Assembly (NCBI RefSeq): GCF_035590735.1
Contig: NZ_CP141595.1
Span: forward strand, 2,451,001 to 2,515,000
DNA length: 64,000 nucleotides
Reading direction: 5' to 3'
Source of the DNA: Rossellomorea aquimaris
Lineage (GTDB): Bacteria; Bacillota; Bacilli; Bacillales; Bacillaceae_B
Of this stretch, positions 48,933-58,122 are shown one piece after another; the first letter of the stretch is position 1, and every line of letters starts with the position of its first letter. The notes below the pieces were generated by a model. That model did no database searches, was not told the DNA's origin, and saw only the letters and a list, made by a program, of their open reading frames with translations. The position numbers were made by a program, and so were the translations under genes.

Positions 48933-49234
48933 GGACTGGGACAACACTAAAAAACCATGATATAAAGACGAAAATAAGTAGTGTTGGTTCTTAATACCGC
49001 TAATGATTTCCGTGCAAGACTACGCTTTCCGCAGGTAGCTCGTGAGCCTCCTCGGCAAGCCTGCGGGGTCTCACAAAAGCTACTTTTCCCGCAGGAGTCT
49101 TCGTCTTGCACTCCAATCAACCGCTTGAGAGAGCTAGAATCTAAATGTACATTGAACAATTAAAAAACTAAACTAAATTGCCTCTTGAATGCAATTTAGT
49201 TTAGTTTAACTTATACAAAACACTTTTGTCCCAG
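48933..49234. repeat. MITE-like composite repeat with inverted ends
   Basis: The ends are inverted: GGACTGGGACAA at the left (48933-48945) and TTGTCCCAGCC at the right (49220-49231). Inside is a G/C-rich block (49011-49124) with GTGCAAGAC (49012-49020) inverted as GTCTTGCAC (49103-49111), and a perfect 17-bp hairpin (49165-49207). No protein is credible in any frame. Similar CCTCCTCGGC...GCGGGGTCTC blocks are, from memory, dispersed in many Bacillaceae genomes. Confidence 0.68.
49165..49207. terminator. Perfect 17-bp hairpin inside the composite repeat
   Basis: AAACTAAACTAAATTGC (49165-49181) and GCAATTTAGTTTAGTTT (49191-49207) are perfect complements. It may terminate the methyltransferase mRNA. 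Confidence 0.65.
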
Positions 49235-49337
49235 CCTCCTCCTATATGTATATATTAGTTTGGAAATAAACGCTCATCAAATCTAGAATAGGAGCTTTTT
49301 TGTTTGTCTACCTTTTTAGGCAGTAAAATGAAGTAGC

Positions 49338-49470
49338 ACAGAGTGGATTGGAGCGGAAGGCACTTTACTCCTGCGGGAAATAGAGGAAAGGTCGAGCGAG
49401 ACCCCACAGGGCAAAGCCCGAGGAGGCTCGACTTCCTCCCCTCGGAAAGAAAGTGGCTGGAGCGGAAAGG
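49338..49470. repeat. Second, inverted copy of the G/C-rich dispersed repeat
   Basis: Reading the reverse strand gives the same order of blocks as 49011-49124: CTTTCC, GAGCCTCCTCGG, GTGGGGTCTCG, CCCGCAGGAGT and CTCCAATCCAC. The two copies face each other 200 bp apart. TGGAGCGGAA occurs twice in this copy. No coding potential is seen; the region 48926-49653 holds only these repeats. Confidence 0.65.
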
Positions 49471-49653
49471 AACGGTCACTGCCTCTGTTTTCACACTTTC
49501 ATTCAAACGATTAATATACTCTTTGGAATCTGTGTTAAGGTTTATTCTTTCCGTAGATGACAGAATAATCTGTCATTATTTCCTCGGAAACCGCATAAAG
49601 CGACATGTAGTAAGGGTTTATTGGAGAAAAAGATCGAATAAGGAGGTTTACTG

Positions 49654-50184
49654 ATGAAAAAAGCTGTTTTTCTAGATCGTGATGGAGTAATCAATGAGGT
49701 GAAAACAGAGAGAGTGACATTTGTTAATCGACCCGATCAATTTTATTTCCTGGAGGGAGTCCTTGAAGCCATTAAATTATTGACTGATTCCGATTTCCTA
49801 ATTTTCGTCGTTACCAACCAGGGTGGAGTTGGGTTAGGATATCTATCTCATGAACAACTTCAATCCATTCACGATCATATGTTAAGAGAAATTGAAAAGG
49901 CCGGGGGGTTCATTCAAGAGGTATCCTGTTGCACTCACAAGCCGCACGAGGGTTGTGAGTGCAGGAAGCCTGAAGCAGGGATGCTTTTGGACCTTGCAAA
50001 AAAGCATGATATAGATATTGCTCGATCGTATATGGTTGGTGATCGCGAGGTAGATATCGAAGCTGGTCGCAAAGCGGGTTGCACTACTCTCTTACTTGCA
50101 GACGGCCCCTCTCCCCTATATAACGCCGATCACATGTTTACTAACTTAATGGATGCTGCTGAATTTATCCTCACTAACAAATAA
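49654..50184 (+). CDS. GmhB-like HAD-IIIA phosphatase
   Basis: 176 residues, AAGGAGG before ATG 49654. Motif I FLDRDGVINEV, motif II VVTNQGGVGLGY, and the zinc-binding loop CCTHKPHEGCECRKP typical of GmhB. Motif IV is MVGDREVDIEAGRKAGC. GmhB-type enzymes remove the 7-phosphate of heptose bisphosphates; in Bacillus, which lacks LPS, the role is probably glycan precursor synthesis or general sugar-phosphate dephosphorylation. Confidence 0.88.
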   Translation: MKKAVFLDRDGVINEVKTERVTFVNRPDQFYFLEGVLEAIKLLTDSDFLIFVVTNQGGVGLGYLSHEQLQSIHDHMLREIEKAGGFIQEVSCCTHKPHEGCECRKPEAGMLLDLAKKHDIDIARSYMVGDREVDIEAGRKAGCTTLLLADGPSPLYNADHMFTNLMDAAEFILTNK

Positions 50185-50374
50185 GTCTCAAAGGTGCCCC
50201 AATAACGGGACGCCTTTTTTTATCCCTTTTTTGATTATTAAGTGCTATCATGAAGCATTCAATACTTCCATTCAAACCTGCATAGGGACATCCGGAAGAT
50301 CCCGTTTTATCGTTTTCAAAATAGGGAATTCTATGGTAAAGTACTATGGGACTAATGAGAACGGGAGGTATTTG

Positions 50375-52291
50375 ATGAACCAGCAGGAATTATTACAAAT
50401 TATACGAGATCACTATCCCTTTGATGTTCTAACCACTGAACAGTTAGATTACATTATTTCCGGTTCTAAATACACCACCTTCAAGAAGGGTGAATTCCTT
50501 TTTCATGAAGATGAAACGGTAGAGGAACTTGATATATACTTCCTTGTCTCGGGACTTGCGAAGAATGTTCTCCATCGCACAAGCGGCAAACAGTATTCAC
50601 TCCGATTCTACTATCCTGGAGACTTAATCGGGATTATGATTATGCTTACAAGCGGTGAAATGACATTTTCCGTACAGGCAATTGAGGATTGTACCGTCTT
50701 CCGCATTCAAAAGGATAGACTATTGGAGATTATGACCAAGAACAATGACTTTTCAAAGATCATCTTCGAAAGCATCGGAAATCGTATGAAAACATTGTAT
50801 GATGAAATAAAAGTGAAATCTGCCACTGAATCCGACGACGAAAATATCAATCTGTTTCGTACTAAAGTGCATACGTTAATGGATCGCCCCACCTTCATTG
50901 ACGAAAATGCCACTGTTCTTGACGCAGCCAGAAAGATGAAAGAAGAAGATACATATGGTCTAGTGGTTGTCGATCAAGAGAAAAAAATGCATGGCATTCT
51001 TACCCAACGTGAAATCCTGTCTTATATTACAAACCCGATCATCAGTGAATCAGTAAAAGACTGGATGAAGAAAAAACCGTTTTGGATTCGTGATGAATCC
51101 TTTGCATATGAAGCCCTTTCTTATTTCAAGCATGAAGAAGTGGATTTTGTACCCATTATTCGCAACGATGAAGTTGTGGGAGTTCTGACCAGTACTTCGT
51201 TTCTCAATATACAGGATTCCAATTATTTGGATCTCTCGTATAAAATCCAAAAAGCCGTTTCGAACGACGAACTGGTAGAACTGGCAACTGTGAAAAGTAA
51301 TACTTTTCAACAGTTCATTCAAGATCTACTCCTTCAAGATAGTTTTGGCTACGATATTTGCGAAGTGATTTCAAACTATAATGATCGCCTGCACCGAAAG
51401 ATCATTCAACTAACCGAAAAAGAAATGCGTCAGGAAGGATTCGGATCTGCGCCTATCAATTATTGTTTTATTGTCATGGGCAGTCAAGGCAGAAGTGAGC
51501 AAGGCTTTCATACGGATCAGGATAATGGAATCATTCTCGATGATTATAACCACTTGTCCGATCTTAACAAGGTTGATTTGTATTTCCAGGCATTCACCGA
51601 AAAACTCAATTTAAAGCTTGCTGCATGCGGTTTTCCTGAATGTACTGGCGGAATCATGGCTAAGGAACAGAAATGGAAACGATCCTATACTGATTGGAAA
51701 AAGGCGATTGATGAATGGCTATATGAAATAGATGCACAGGAAGTTCAAAACATTACGATGTTCTATGATTTCCGTCCCATTTATGGTGATTACTCCATCG
51801 CAGAGGAAATTCGAAATTATTTAGCGGAAAAATCGAAACGGTCTCTTAATATGCAACAACTTTTAAGAAAAGATGCCCTTCGTTTCAAACTTCCTGTAGG
51901 ACCTTTGGGACGGGTGAACCTGAAGCCCAGGAATCATTTGTTTAACATCAAAAAATCTGGGCTTTTGCAAATCGTCAATATGATTCGCATTCATTCTGTA
52001 AAATACGGAATAAAAGAAGTTAATACGATAAAGAGAGTTCAAGCATTGAAGAAGATGCAGGCATTCCATCCAAGGGATGCTGAAAATGTAAAAACAGCTA
52101 TGCATATTCTTCTCACTCTCCGTACAAAGCAAAACCTCCTTGAACTTATAGAAGGAAAACCATTAAGTAATGATATTGATGTACGTACTCTTTCAAAAGA
52201 GGATCGGCAGAAATTAAAAGAATCCATCCAGATTGCTAATCGACTTCAACAAGTGATGGAAATTAGTTTTAATAGGAACCGGGTGGTTTAA
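50375..52291 (+). CDS. Cyclic-nucleotide-binding, CBS and DUF294 nucleotidyltransferase protein
   Basis: 638 residues from ATG 50375, 6 nt after GGGAGG (the open frame reaches back to 50153 without an RBS). Domains in order: Crp-like cNMP-binding barrel (about 15-125), two CBS motifs (about 165-280; MDRPTFIDENATVLDAARKM and MKKKPFWIRDESFAYEAL), a GlnD-type DUF294 nucleotidyltransferase with MGSQGRSEQGFHTDQDNGIIL (metal Asp pair), and a C-terminal helical substrate domain. It looks like a regulated nucleotidyl- or uridylyltransferase. The stop overlaps the next gene start (TAATG), a DEDDh exonuclease. Confidence 0.88.
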   Translation: MNQQELLQIIRDHYPFDVLTTEQLDYIISGSKYTTFKKGEFLFHEDETVEELDIYFLVSGLAKNVLHRTSGKQYSLRFYYPGDLIGIMIMLTSGEMTFSVQAIEDCTVFRIQKDRLLEIMTKNNDFSKIIFESIGNRMKTLYDEIKVKSATESDDENINLFRTKVHTLMDRPTFIDENATVLDAARKMKEEDTYGLVVVDQEKKMHGILTQREILSYITNPIISESVKDWMKKKPFWIRDESFAYEALSYFKHEEVDFVPIIRNDEVVGVLTSTSFLNIQDSNYLDLSYKIQKAVSNDELVELATVKSNTFQQFIQDLLLQDSFGYDICEVISNYNDRLHRKIIQLTEKEMRQEGFGSAPINYCFIVMGSQGRSEQGFHTDQDNGIILDDYNHLSDLNKVDLYFQAFTEKLNLKLAACGFPECTGGIMAKEQKWKRSYTDWKKAIDEWLYEIDAQEVQNITMFYDFRPIYGDYSIAEEIRNYLAEKSKRSLNMQQLLRKDALRFKLPVGPLGRVNLKPRNHLFNIKKSGLLQIVNMIRIHSVKYGIKEVNTIKRVQALKKMQAFHPRDAENVKTAMHILLTLRTKQNLLELIEGKPLSNDIDVRTLSKEDRQKLKESIQIANRLQQVMEISFNRNRVV

Positions 52292-53046
52292 TGAATGATA
52301 TTGGAATTAATGTGGGCTACCGCATTCTGAAATATTATTTATGGCAGCAATTTTTCTTTCGCTTTCAAGTGAAACGGGAAAAAGAAAAGCTATCCTACCA
52401 TAAATTATCTCGTGCCCTAAAAGAGTTTGAAGAAGAAAAACCCACGCTTCAACAAAAACATTTGTTCGATTGTGACTTCACCATATTTGACCTGGAGACA
52501 ACGGGCTTTTTTCCGGAGGTCGGGGATGAAATCATCTCGATCGGAGCGGTTAAGGTTAAGGAAGGTAGAGTTCAACGGAAAGACACGTTCTATCAGGTTA
52601 TCAATCCCCTACAAACGGTGTCGAGGGATACGAAGCGATTTACAGGTCTGAGACGAAAAGACTTTCTGAATGGTGTTACCTTACCTATCGGATTGGAGCG
52701 ATTTATTGAGTTCAGTAAAGGAACAATCCTTGTCGCTCACCCAGCAAGTTTCGACATAAATTTTCTTCAAAAAAGGATATATAAGTGGCAGCTCCCTTCA
52801 TTTGATCCTGAATATGTCGATTCCTTTTCGCTTGCCAATGGATTACTGGAACGGGACGATTGCTACCTGGACTCCCTTGTAAAACGGTTTGAAATCGACT
52901 ACAGGACACGGCATCATGCTCTGAATGACGCGATCATGACCGCCGAAATCTTTGAAGAGCTATTAAAAATCTGTTATCAACAAGAAGTTCACACGATAAA
53001 GGGATTGAATGAGTTTATACTGGAGGAGACAAGCTCGGGGTTCTGA
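52291..53046 (+). CDS. DEDDh 3'-5' exonuclease, DnaQ-like
   Basis: 251 residues, start ATG 52291 overlapping the previous stop by one base. DEDDh motifs: FDLETTGFFP (Asp-x-Glu), VAHPASFDINFL (Asp) and HHALNDAIMTAEI (His and Asp). A ~65-residue basic, aromatic N-terminal extension precedes the domain. The coupling to a cNMP/CBS/nucleotidyltransferase protein recurs in other bacteria as I remember it, suggesting a nucleotide-signal or RNA-end processing module. A bidirectional terminator follows. Confidence 0.88.
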   Translation: MNDIGINVGYRILKYYLWQQFFFRFQVKREKEKLSYHKLSRALKEFEEEKPTLQQKHLFDCDFTIFDLETTGFFPEVGDEIISIGAVKVKEGRVQRKDTFYQVINPLQTVSRDTKRFTGLRRKDFLNGVTLPIGLERFIEFSKGTILVAHPASFDINFLQKRIYKWQLPSFDPEYVDSFSLANGLLERDDCYLDSLVKRFEIDYRTRHHALNDAIMTAEIFEELLKICYQQEVHTIKGLNEFILEETSSGF

Positions 53047-53081
53047 TCTGAACTCTTCCCTCCTGATAGCTGATAAACGAG

Positions 53082-53117
53082 AAAAAACGCTTGAGGAAAT
53101 TTCCTCAAGCGTTTTTC
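53082..53117. terminator. Bidirectional terminator between the exonuclease gene and proA
   Basis: AAAAACGCTTGAGGAAA and TTTCCTCAAGCGTTTTT form a perfect palindrome. Confidence 0.93.
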
Positions 53118-53125
53118 CATGTTGA

Positions 53126-54388
53126 TTATCGGATTTGTCCGGTTCCATGCATCATATACTTAACGGTTGTTAAAGCTGGGAGCCCCATTGGTCCTCTAGC
53201 ATGAAGTTTCTGTGTAGAGATTCCAATTTCAGCACCAAATCCTAACGCTCCTCCATCAGTGAAACGAGTGGAAGCATTATGATAGAGAGCTGCAGCATCA
53301 ACAAGCATCATGAATTTCTTCGCTGCTTCTCTGTTTTCCGTGACAATGGCTTCTGAATGCTTTGTACCATATTGTTCGATGTGATCGACTGCTTCATCCA
53401 AAGAAGATACAATCTTCACGGCAATATCCAGACTTAAATATTCATTTGCCCAATCTTCTTCACCAGCAAGCATCGCATCTTCAATCGCTTCGACGACTTT
53501 TTCATCTCCGTGAATGGAAACATTGTGCTCTTTAAGCTTTTCTACAAATGCACCCTTATTTTCATTAAACCAGTCTTCATGCAGGATGACGGTTTCAGCT
53601 GCATTACATACCGCTGGACGGTCTGTTTTTGCATTGATGATAATGTTTAATGCTTTTTCCACTTGAGCTTCTTTGTCGATATAGATATGACAGTTTCCTA
53701 CACCTGTCTCAAGGACAGGCACAGTTGCATTATTAACGACAGCATTGATTAATGCACCTCCACCACGCGGAATCAACACATCGATATGCTCTTTCATCGT
53801 GAATAACTTACTTGTTGCTTCTCGATCGGTTGTATTGATGAATTGTACTGCATCTTTAGGGATATCCGTTTTCTCAAGTGCTTCATGCATTACGTCCACA
53901 ATTGCTTTGTTCGAGGTAATGGCATTTGAACCACCCTTTAGGACAATGGCATTTCCGGATTTTAGTGCTAATCCGGTTGCATCAACCGTTACATTAGGAC
54001 GTGCTTCATAAATCATTCCAATGACACCAAGTGGAACCGTTACTTTTTGAACTTGCAGTTGATTTTCAAGGGTCCAATCGGATACTACTTTTCCAGTGGG
54101 ATCTTCTAGGTCAGCAACTTGACGGAGACCACTTGCGAAATCTTCAACACGCTCTTTAGAAAGTGATAAACGATCCATAAATGCAGCTTCGAAGCCCTTT
54201 TCTTTCCCTCTTTTAAGGTCTTTTTCATTTTGCTTTAATATTGATTCGTAATTCGCCTCTAAATGATCGGCAAGGATGTGAAGGGCTTTATTTTTTTGGT
54301 CGGTAGTCAGCATACTTAGTGTTTTAGAAGCTTTCTTTGCAAGCATCGCTTGTTTTTTTACATCAGTTTTTTCTATAATTAACGTCAT
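53126..54388 (-). CDS. proA: Gamma-glutamyl phosphate reductase
   Basis: 420 residues from ATG 54388, 6 nt after AGGAGG. Family motifs: GMIYEARPNVTVDATGLALKSGNA, VPRGGGALIN-like LIPRGGGALI, RPAVCNAAETVI with the catalytic Cys, and the C-terminal HARGPMGLPALTTVKYM. It reduces gamma-glutamyl phosphate to glutamate semialdehyde in proline synthesis. It follows proB by 72 bp in an operon. Confidence 0.96.
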   Translation of the reverse strand: MTLIIEKTDVKKQAMLAKKASKTLSMLTTDQKNKALHILADHLEANYESILKQNEKDLKRGKEKGFEAAFMDRLSLSKERVEDFASGLRQVADLEDPTGKVVSDWTLENQLQVQKVTVPLGVIGMIYEARPNVTVDATGLALKSGNAIVLKGGSNAITSNKAIVDVMHEALEKTDIPKDAVQFINTTDREATSKLFTMKEHIDVLIPRGGGALINAVVNNATVPVLETGVGNCHIYIDKEAQVEKALNIIINAKTDRPAVCNAAETVILHEDWFNENKGAFVEKLKEHNVSIHGDEKVVEAIEDAMLAGEEDWANEYLSLDIAVKIVSSLDEAVDHIEQYGTKHSEAIVTENREAAKKFMMLVDAAALYHNASTRFTDGGALGFGAEIGISTQKLHARGPMGLPALTTVKYMMHGTGQIR

Positions 54389-54460
54389 CAAATACCTCCT
54401 GATTTTTTGAAAAGAATTCGACCGGATTGTGCAGGGGAAGAAGGAGACACACTCCTTCTT

Positions 54461-55576
54461 TTATACTCCTACTGGAATGGGTAAATCCACATGACATACT
54501 AGTTGGTCAATTTCGACTGCGATTTGATCCGCTTTGATGTCTGTAGGATTTTTCAGTTGCCCTGAACGGAAATTGACCATTCCCAAACCAATTTCTTCAT
54601 TTCGATTATCAAGTATTCGCACGACTGCACCTTTATTAAATCGGCCTTTAACAGTATAAATATCATCTATTGTTAAGCTTTCTTTTTGTTCCAGAATACG
54701 TTCTTTCGCATCTGAATCGATGGTGATTTCACCTTCGGGACCTGAGTTGAACGCAATCCATTGCTTTTTGGAATCAAGGTTTACGGAATCTTCTGCAGTT
54801 TCAAAGTACGTCCCTTTTGCTGTATGTTGGACAGCATCGTAAATAACATCTGAGTTTCCTGATTTACCCAGAAACGCGGGGATTCCAGAAGCCATTGTGA
54901 TCTTAAATGCATCAATTTTGGATCTCATTCCACCAGTTCCTACAGAACTTCCAGGCTCTCCTGCCATGTCTTCGATATCTTCAGTAATTTCCGTTACGCT
55001 TTCTAACAGTTCAGCATCTGGATTTTTACGGGGATCAGAATCATATAGTCCGTCAATATCAGATAGAATGATGAGTTGATCTGCATCCACTAATGCGGCA
55101 ACTTTGGCAGACAGGGTATCATTGTCTCCGAATTTCAGTCGATCAACCGTTACTGTATCATTTTCATTGACAATTGGGATGATCCCTCTTTCAAGCAGGA
55201 CATTGATTGTATTTCTTGCATTGTTATATCGGTCTTCATCAGAAAAATCACTACGAGTGATCAGAATTTGAGAAGCCACGTATCCGTTGGAAATTAACAG
55301 ATCAGAATACGCTTCAATCAATAGACCTTGGCCAATAGCTGCTGCTGCCTGCTTCTCCGGAAGAGAGCTTGGACGTGTTAAACATCCTAATTTACGATAA
55401 CCGGCAGCGACGGCACCTGATGAAACAAGCAATACTTCATGGCCATCATCCTTTAAACGGACGACTTCATCAACAAGACGTTCCAGTTTTCTACGACTCA
55501 TTTCTCCATGCAGGCTTGTTAATGAACTACTTCCAATCTTGATTACGATACGTTTCTTCTGATTATTTTGGGACAT
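54461..55576 (-). CDS. proB: Glutamate 5-kinase
   Basis: 371 residues, AGGAG before ATG 55576. The amino-acid kinase domain has IVIKIGSSSLTS, GAVAAGYRKLG and VGTGGMRSKIDAFKITMASGIP. A C-terminal PUA domain (about 275-371) contains KGRFNKGAVVRILD. It phosphorylates glutamate at the start of proline synthesis and is normally feedback-inhibited by proline. The operon proB-proA is separated from proC by a terminator. Confidence 0.96.
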   Translation of the reverse strand: MSQNNQKKRIVIKIGSSSLTSLHGEMSRRKLERLVDEVVRLKDDGHEVLLVSSGAVAAGYRKLGCLTRPSSLPEKQAAAAIGQGLLIEAYSDLLISNGYVASQILITRSDFSDEDRYNNARNTINVLLERGIIPIVNENDTVTVDRLKFGDNDTLSAKVAALVDADQLIILSDIDGLYDSDPRKNPDAELLESVTEITEDIEDMAGEPGSSVGTGGMRSKIDAFKITMASGIPAFLGKSGNSDVIYDAVQHTAKGTYFETAEDSVNLDSKKQWIAFNSGPEGEITIDSDAKERILEQKESLTIDDIYTVKGRFNKGAVVRILDNRNEEIGLGMVNFRSGQLKNPTDIKADQIAVEIDQLVCHVDLPIPVGV

Positions 55577-55593
55577 TCAATCACTCCTAGTAA

Positions 55594-55639
55594 AAAGGTC
55601 CGTCCCTCGCCCCTCTTTATGTGTGTAGGGACGGACTTG
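55594..55639 (-). terminator. Terminator between proC and proB, GGGACGGACC repeat family
   Basis: AGTCCGTCCCT and AGGGACGGACCT on the reverse strand pair around a ~19-nt loop, followed by TTTTTA. It is a third copy of the hairpin core at 864 and 6631. Confidence 0.82.
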
Positions 55640-55698
55640 TATTTCTTGTTTGTTTGTTTGGTATTAGTAATTTGGGGTGTTTACGATTCGATGTTTGG

Positions 55699-56544
55699 TT
55701 AGCTGGTTACTAATTGTTTGGACTGTAAGGATGAGCTTATTTCTTTCGATCGTTTTTCTGCTCCCTTGACAGCTTCTGAGATAGCCTTACCTCCGCCGAA
55801 CTCTGCTAGTTTATCAAGTCCTGCAGCTGTAGTACCATTTGGGGATGTTACATTCTCTCTTAGTTGAGTTGGTGATTCTTCACGCTCAAGCATCATTTTG
55901 GCTGCACCGAAAATGGTTTGAGCTCCGATTTTACGTGCTAATTCAGGATCTAATCCGGCTTCGGCACCTGTCTTTTCAATGTGTTCCATTAAATAGTAAA
56001 AGTAGGCTGGGCCACTTCCGGCAATACCAGTGAAAATGTCCATCTGACTTTCTTCAATCACGAACACTTCACCTATGCTTGATAATAACTCTTTTGCATT
56101 TTCTATGTCTTCTCTTGAAGTAAAGCGACCTGCACTAATGGCTGTTGCAGATTCTTTCAACATACTTGACGTATTTGGCATTACCCGGATAACAGGCTGA
56201 CCTGCAGGTAATTGCTCTTCCATATGAGAAGTAGTGATTCCTGCAAGCACCGACATAATCACTGTATCGTTTCTTACTAAGTGATTAATGGAATCTAATG
56301 CTTTGTCAATATCCTTTGGTTTCATAGCGAGAATAAGAATATCTATCTCACTAAAGGGTAGATCATCTTTTGTTAAAGCCGTTATATCATACTTCGCTTT
56401 CATTTCCTGAAGTCTTCCTTGATTGCTTCGATTAGAAACAATAATTTGTTCTGATGGGATCTTTCCGCTTTGTACAGTACCTGAAATCATTGCTTCCGCC
56501 ATGTTTCCTGCACCAAGAAAAGCAATCGTTTTATGTTTTAACAA
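55699..56544 (-). CDS. proC: Pyrroline-5-carboxylate reductase
   Basis: 281 residues from TTG 56544, 6 nt after GGAGTGG. Rossmann start TIAFLGAGNMAEAMISGTV, then VIRVMPNTSSML and the C-terminal signature AGSGPAYFYYLMEHIEKTGAEAGLD and TSPNGTTAAGLDKL. It makes proline from P5C using NAD(P)H. It is transcribed separately from proBA. No T-box is visible in its 5' region. Confidence 0.95.
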   Translation of the reverse strand: MLKHKTIAFLGAGNMAEAMISGTVQSGKIPSEQIIVSNRSNQGRLQEMKAKYDITALTKDDLPFSEIDILILAMKPKDIDKALDSINHLVRNDTVIMSVLAGITTSHMEEQLPAGQPVIRVMPNTSSMLKESATAISAGRFTSREDIENAKELLSSIGEVFVIEESQMDIFTGIAGSGPAYFYYLMEHIEKTGAEAGLDPELARKIGAQTIFGAAKMMLEREESPTQLRENVTSPNGTTAAGLDKLAEFGGGKAISEAVKGAEKRSKEISSSLQSKQLVTS

Positions 56545-56702
56545 TCATATCCACTCCTCTTCCTACATTATTTGTCGGGTTTTTAATCGTACATTCAATG
56601 TTTAAGTTTAATATTAAATATGAAAGAATTTTTTGTTGTTAAATTTTCTGGTAAATGTGTCTAAAAACCTTTGTTGTCGTGTGTTTGTTCACAACGTTTA
56701 TA

Positions 56703-56730
56703 ATCGTAACATGCTGGTATATGATATCAA
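56703..56730 (-). promoter_or_regulatory. Candidate promoter of proC
   Basis: Reverse strand: TTGATA (56730-56725), 16-bp spacer, TACGAT (56708-56703). It would leave a ~150-nt leader. The remaining gap 56545-56953 shows no gene or T-box. Confidence 0.45.
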
Positions 56731-56953
56731 GGGCAATAAAGGAAGTAGTTAGGAATTAGCCGAAATACGAAGTGGAAGCGTTATCATTACCATTTATGTT
56801 AGTCAGATTCCTTCTAAAGGCTTTATATTGGCTCAGAGAGCGTATAATCAGAATTTTTACTTTTGCTTTACTGTTTGAATGAGAGTCGATTTTCCCAACA
56901 TATACTGTCAGATCAGTTCTTATCGCCGTATTCATTCCTACTTCCCAATCGTC

Positions 56954-56993
56954 AAAAAAGCCCGTTAAGCATTTTTCAGCTTAACGGGCTTTA
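56954..56993 (-). terminator. Terminator of the LCP gene
   Basis: AAAGCCCGTTAAGC pairs with GCTTAACGGGCTTT around 8 nt; on the reverse strand T6 follows. Confidence 0.9.
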
Positions 56994-56998
56994 TAAAT

Positions 56999-57952
56999 TC
57001 ATTCAGTTGTAGCTTCGTCTGAACTCTTACCATCAAGAAAATCTTTCAGAGCTTGTATATTTTCTTCAAAATTAATATCAAGTACAGATCCCACACCGCT
57101 ATAGCTGCCAAAACCATACGACCCTTCAACTGGAATGGTGAGCTTATCCATATCACTGCTGTTACTCAACAGGATATCTTTAGCGATGGAAATTTGATCT
57201 AGCTTACTCATATTTGTCTGTATATAGGGTTGAATGGATCCCGCCATTTTAGGAAGCTTTGTAACTCCACCTATTGAGAGTACCTCATCTTTAAGAGCAT
57301 TTATGACTTTTTGTTGTCTTTCAACCCTGCCAAAGTCTCCCTCTGCATCAGCACGGAACCTTGCATACCCTAATAATTCTTTCCCGTTTAAGTTTTGAAC
57401 ACCAGGCTGAAGTGAAACGCCAATGTTTTCCGACATCGCCTTTTCCACATCCATTTCAATTCCATCCGGTGCCAGTACATCAACGGATTGTTCAAATCCT
57501 TTGAAGTCGACTACCATGAAATACTGAATATCAATATCAAAGTTGTGTTTGATGGTCTTTCTGAGCAATTCTGGTCCACCTAAATAAAATGCTGTATTCA
57601 GCTTATAGTTTTGGTATCCCGGTATTTCAACATAAATATCCCTCATAAAGGAAACGAGTCTGGTTTCATTTGTTTTCGGATCGATCTGTGCGAGCATCAT
57701 CGTATCGGTCCTGGATTTCTCCTCGCCTCTGCTGTCGACTCCCAATAGCAGTACGTTGACCTTGCCGTCCTTATCTTTCACACCATTGAATTTATAATCT
57801 TCTTGAAGCTTATCGTCTCCAGCCATTTTGTATCCACTATAAAATTGAAACGCTGCATAACCTAGTAAACTAAATATAAGTAATAATAATACCAATATCA
57901 CTTTTCTTCCGCGTTTTTTCTTTTTAAACTTGCGATCTAATCGTGAATCCAT
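56999..57952 (-). CDS. LytR-CpsA-Psr family cell-wall glycopolymer ligase (TagT/U/V-like)
   Basis: 317 residues from ATG 57952, 5 nt after AGGTG; a start at 57979 adds nine unsupported residues. A cytosolic basic segment (FKKKKRGRK) and one transmembrane helix (VILVLLLLIFSLLGYAAFQF) lead to an extracellular LCP domain: NVLLLGVDSRGEEKSRTDTMML, VSFMRDIYVEIPGY and GYARFRADAEGDFGRVERQQKV with the conserved Arg/Asp residues. LCP enzymes attach teichoic acids or polysaccharides to peptidoglycan. The acidic C-terminus is short. It is monocistronic. Confidence 0.94.
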   Translation of the reverse strand: MDSRLDRKFKKKKRGRKVILVLLLLIFSLLGYAAFQFYSGYKMAGDDKLQEDYKFNGVKDKDGKVNVLLLGVDSRGEEKSRTDTMMLAQIDPKTNETRLVSFMRDIYVEIPGYQNYKLNTAFYLGGPELLRKTIKHNFDIDIQYFMVVDFKGFEQSVDVLAPDGIEMDVEKAMSENIGVSLQPGVQNLNGKELLGYARFRADAEGDFGRVERQQKVINALKDEVLSIGGVTKLPKMAGSIQPYIQTNMSKLDQISIAKDILLSNSSDMDKLTIPVEGSYGFGSYSGVGSVLDINFEENIQALKDFLDGKSSDEATTE

Positions 57953-58122
57953 TTCTTCACCTACTTTTATGACATTCATGAATTACTGATGATAGTATGA
58001 AATAGTACTCTATTCGAATGAAATTGACAATCGAAGAATTTTGGATAAACTAACACATTTCTCCATACCATTTGAAAGTTTATTTTATCACAAATATCCA
58101 TAAAAGTATTTATTTGTTCCTA

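Noticed and set aside
48947..49163. Two opposed 60-70-residue frames in the repeat region
   Set aside because: Both arise from the G/C-rich dispersed repeat; no RBS and composition unlike neighbouring genes.
49255..49654. Frames of 83 and 103 residues before the GmhB-like gene
   Set aside because: They lie on the second repeat copy and have no convincing start signals.
56545..56998. T-box or proline-responsive leader upstream of proC
   Set aside because: No AGGGTGGNACC motif or specifier stem is visible; only a candidate promoter and the LCP terminator.
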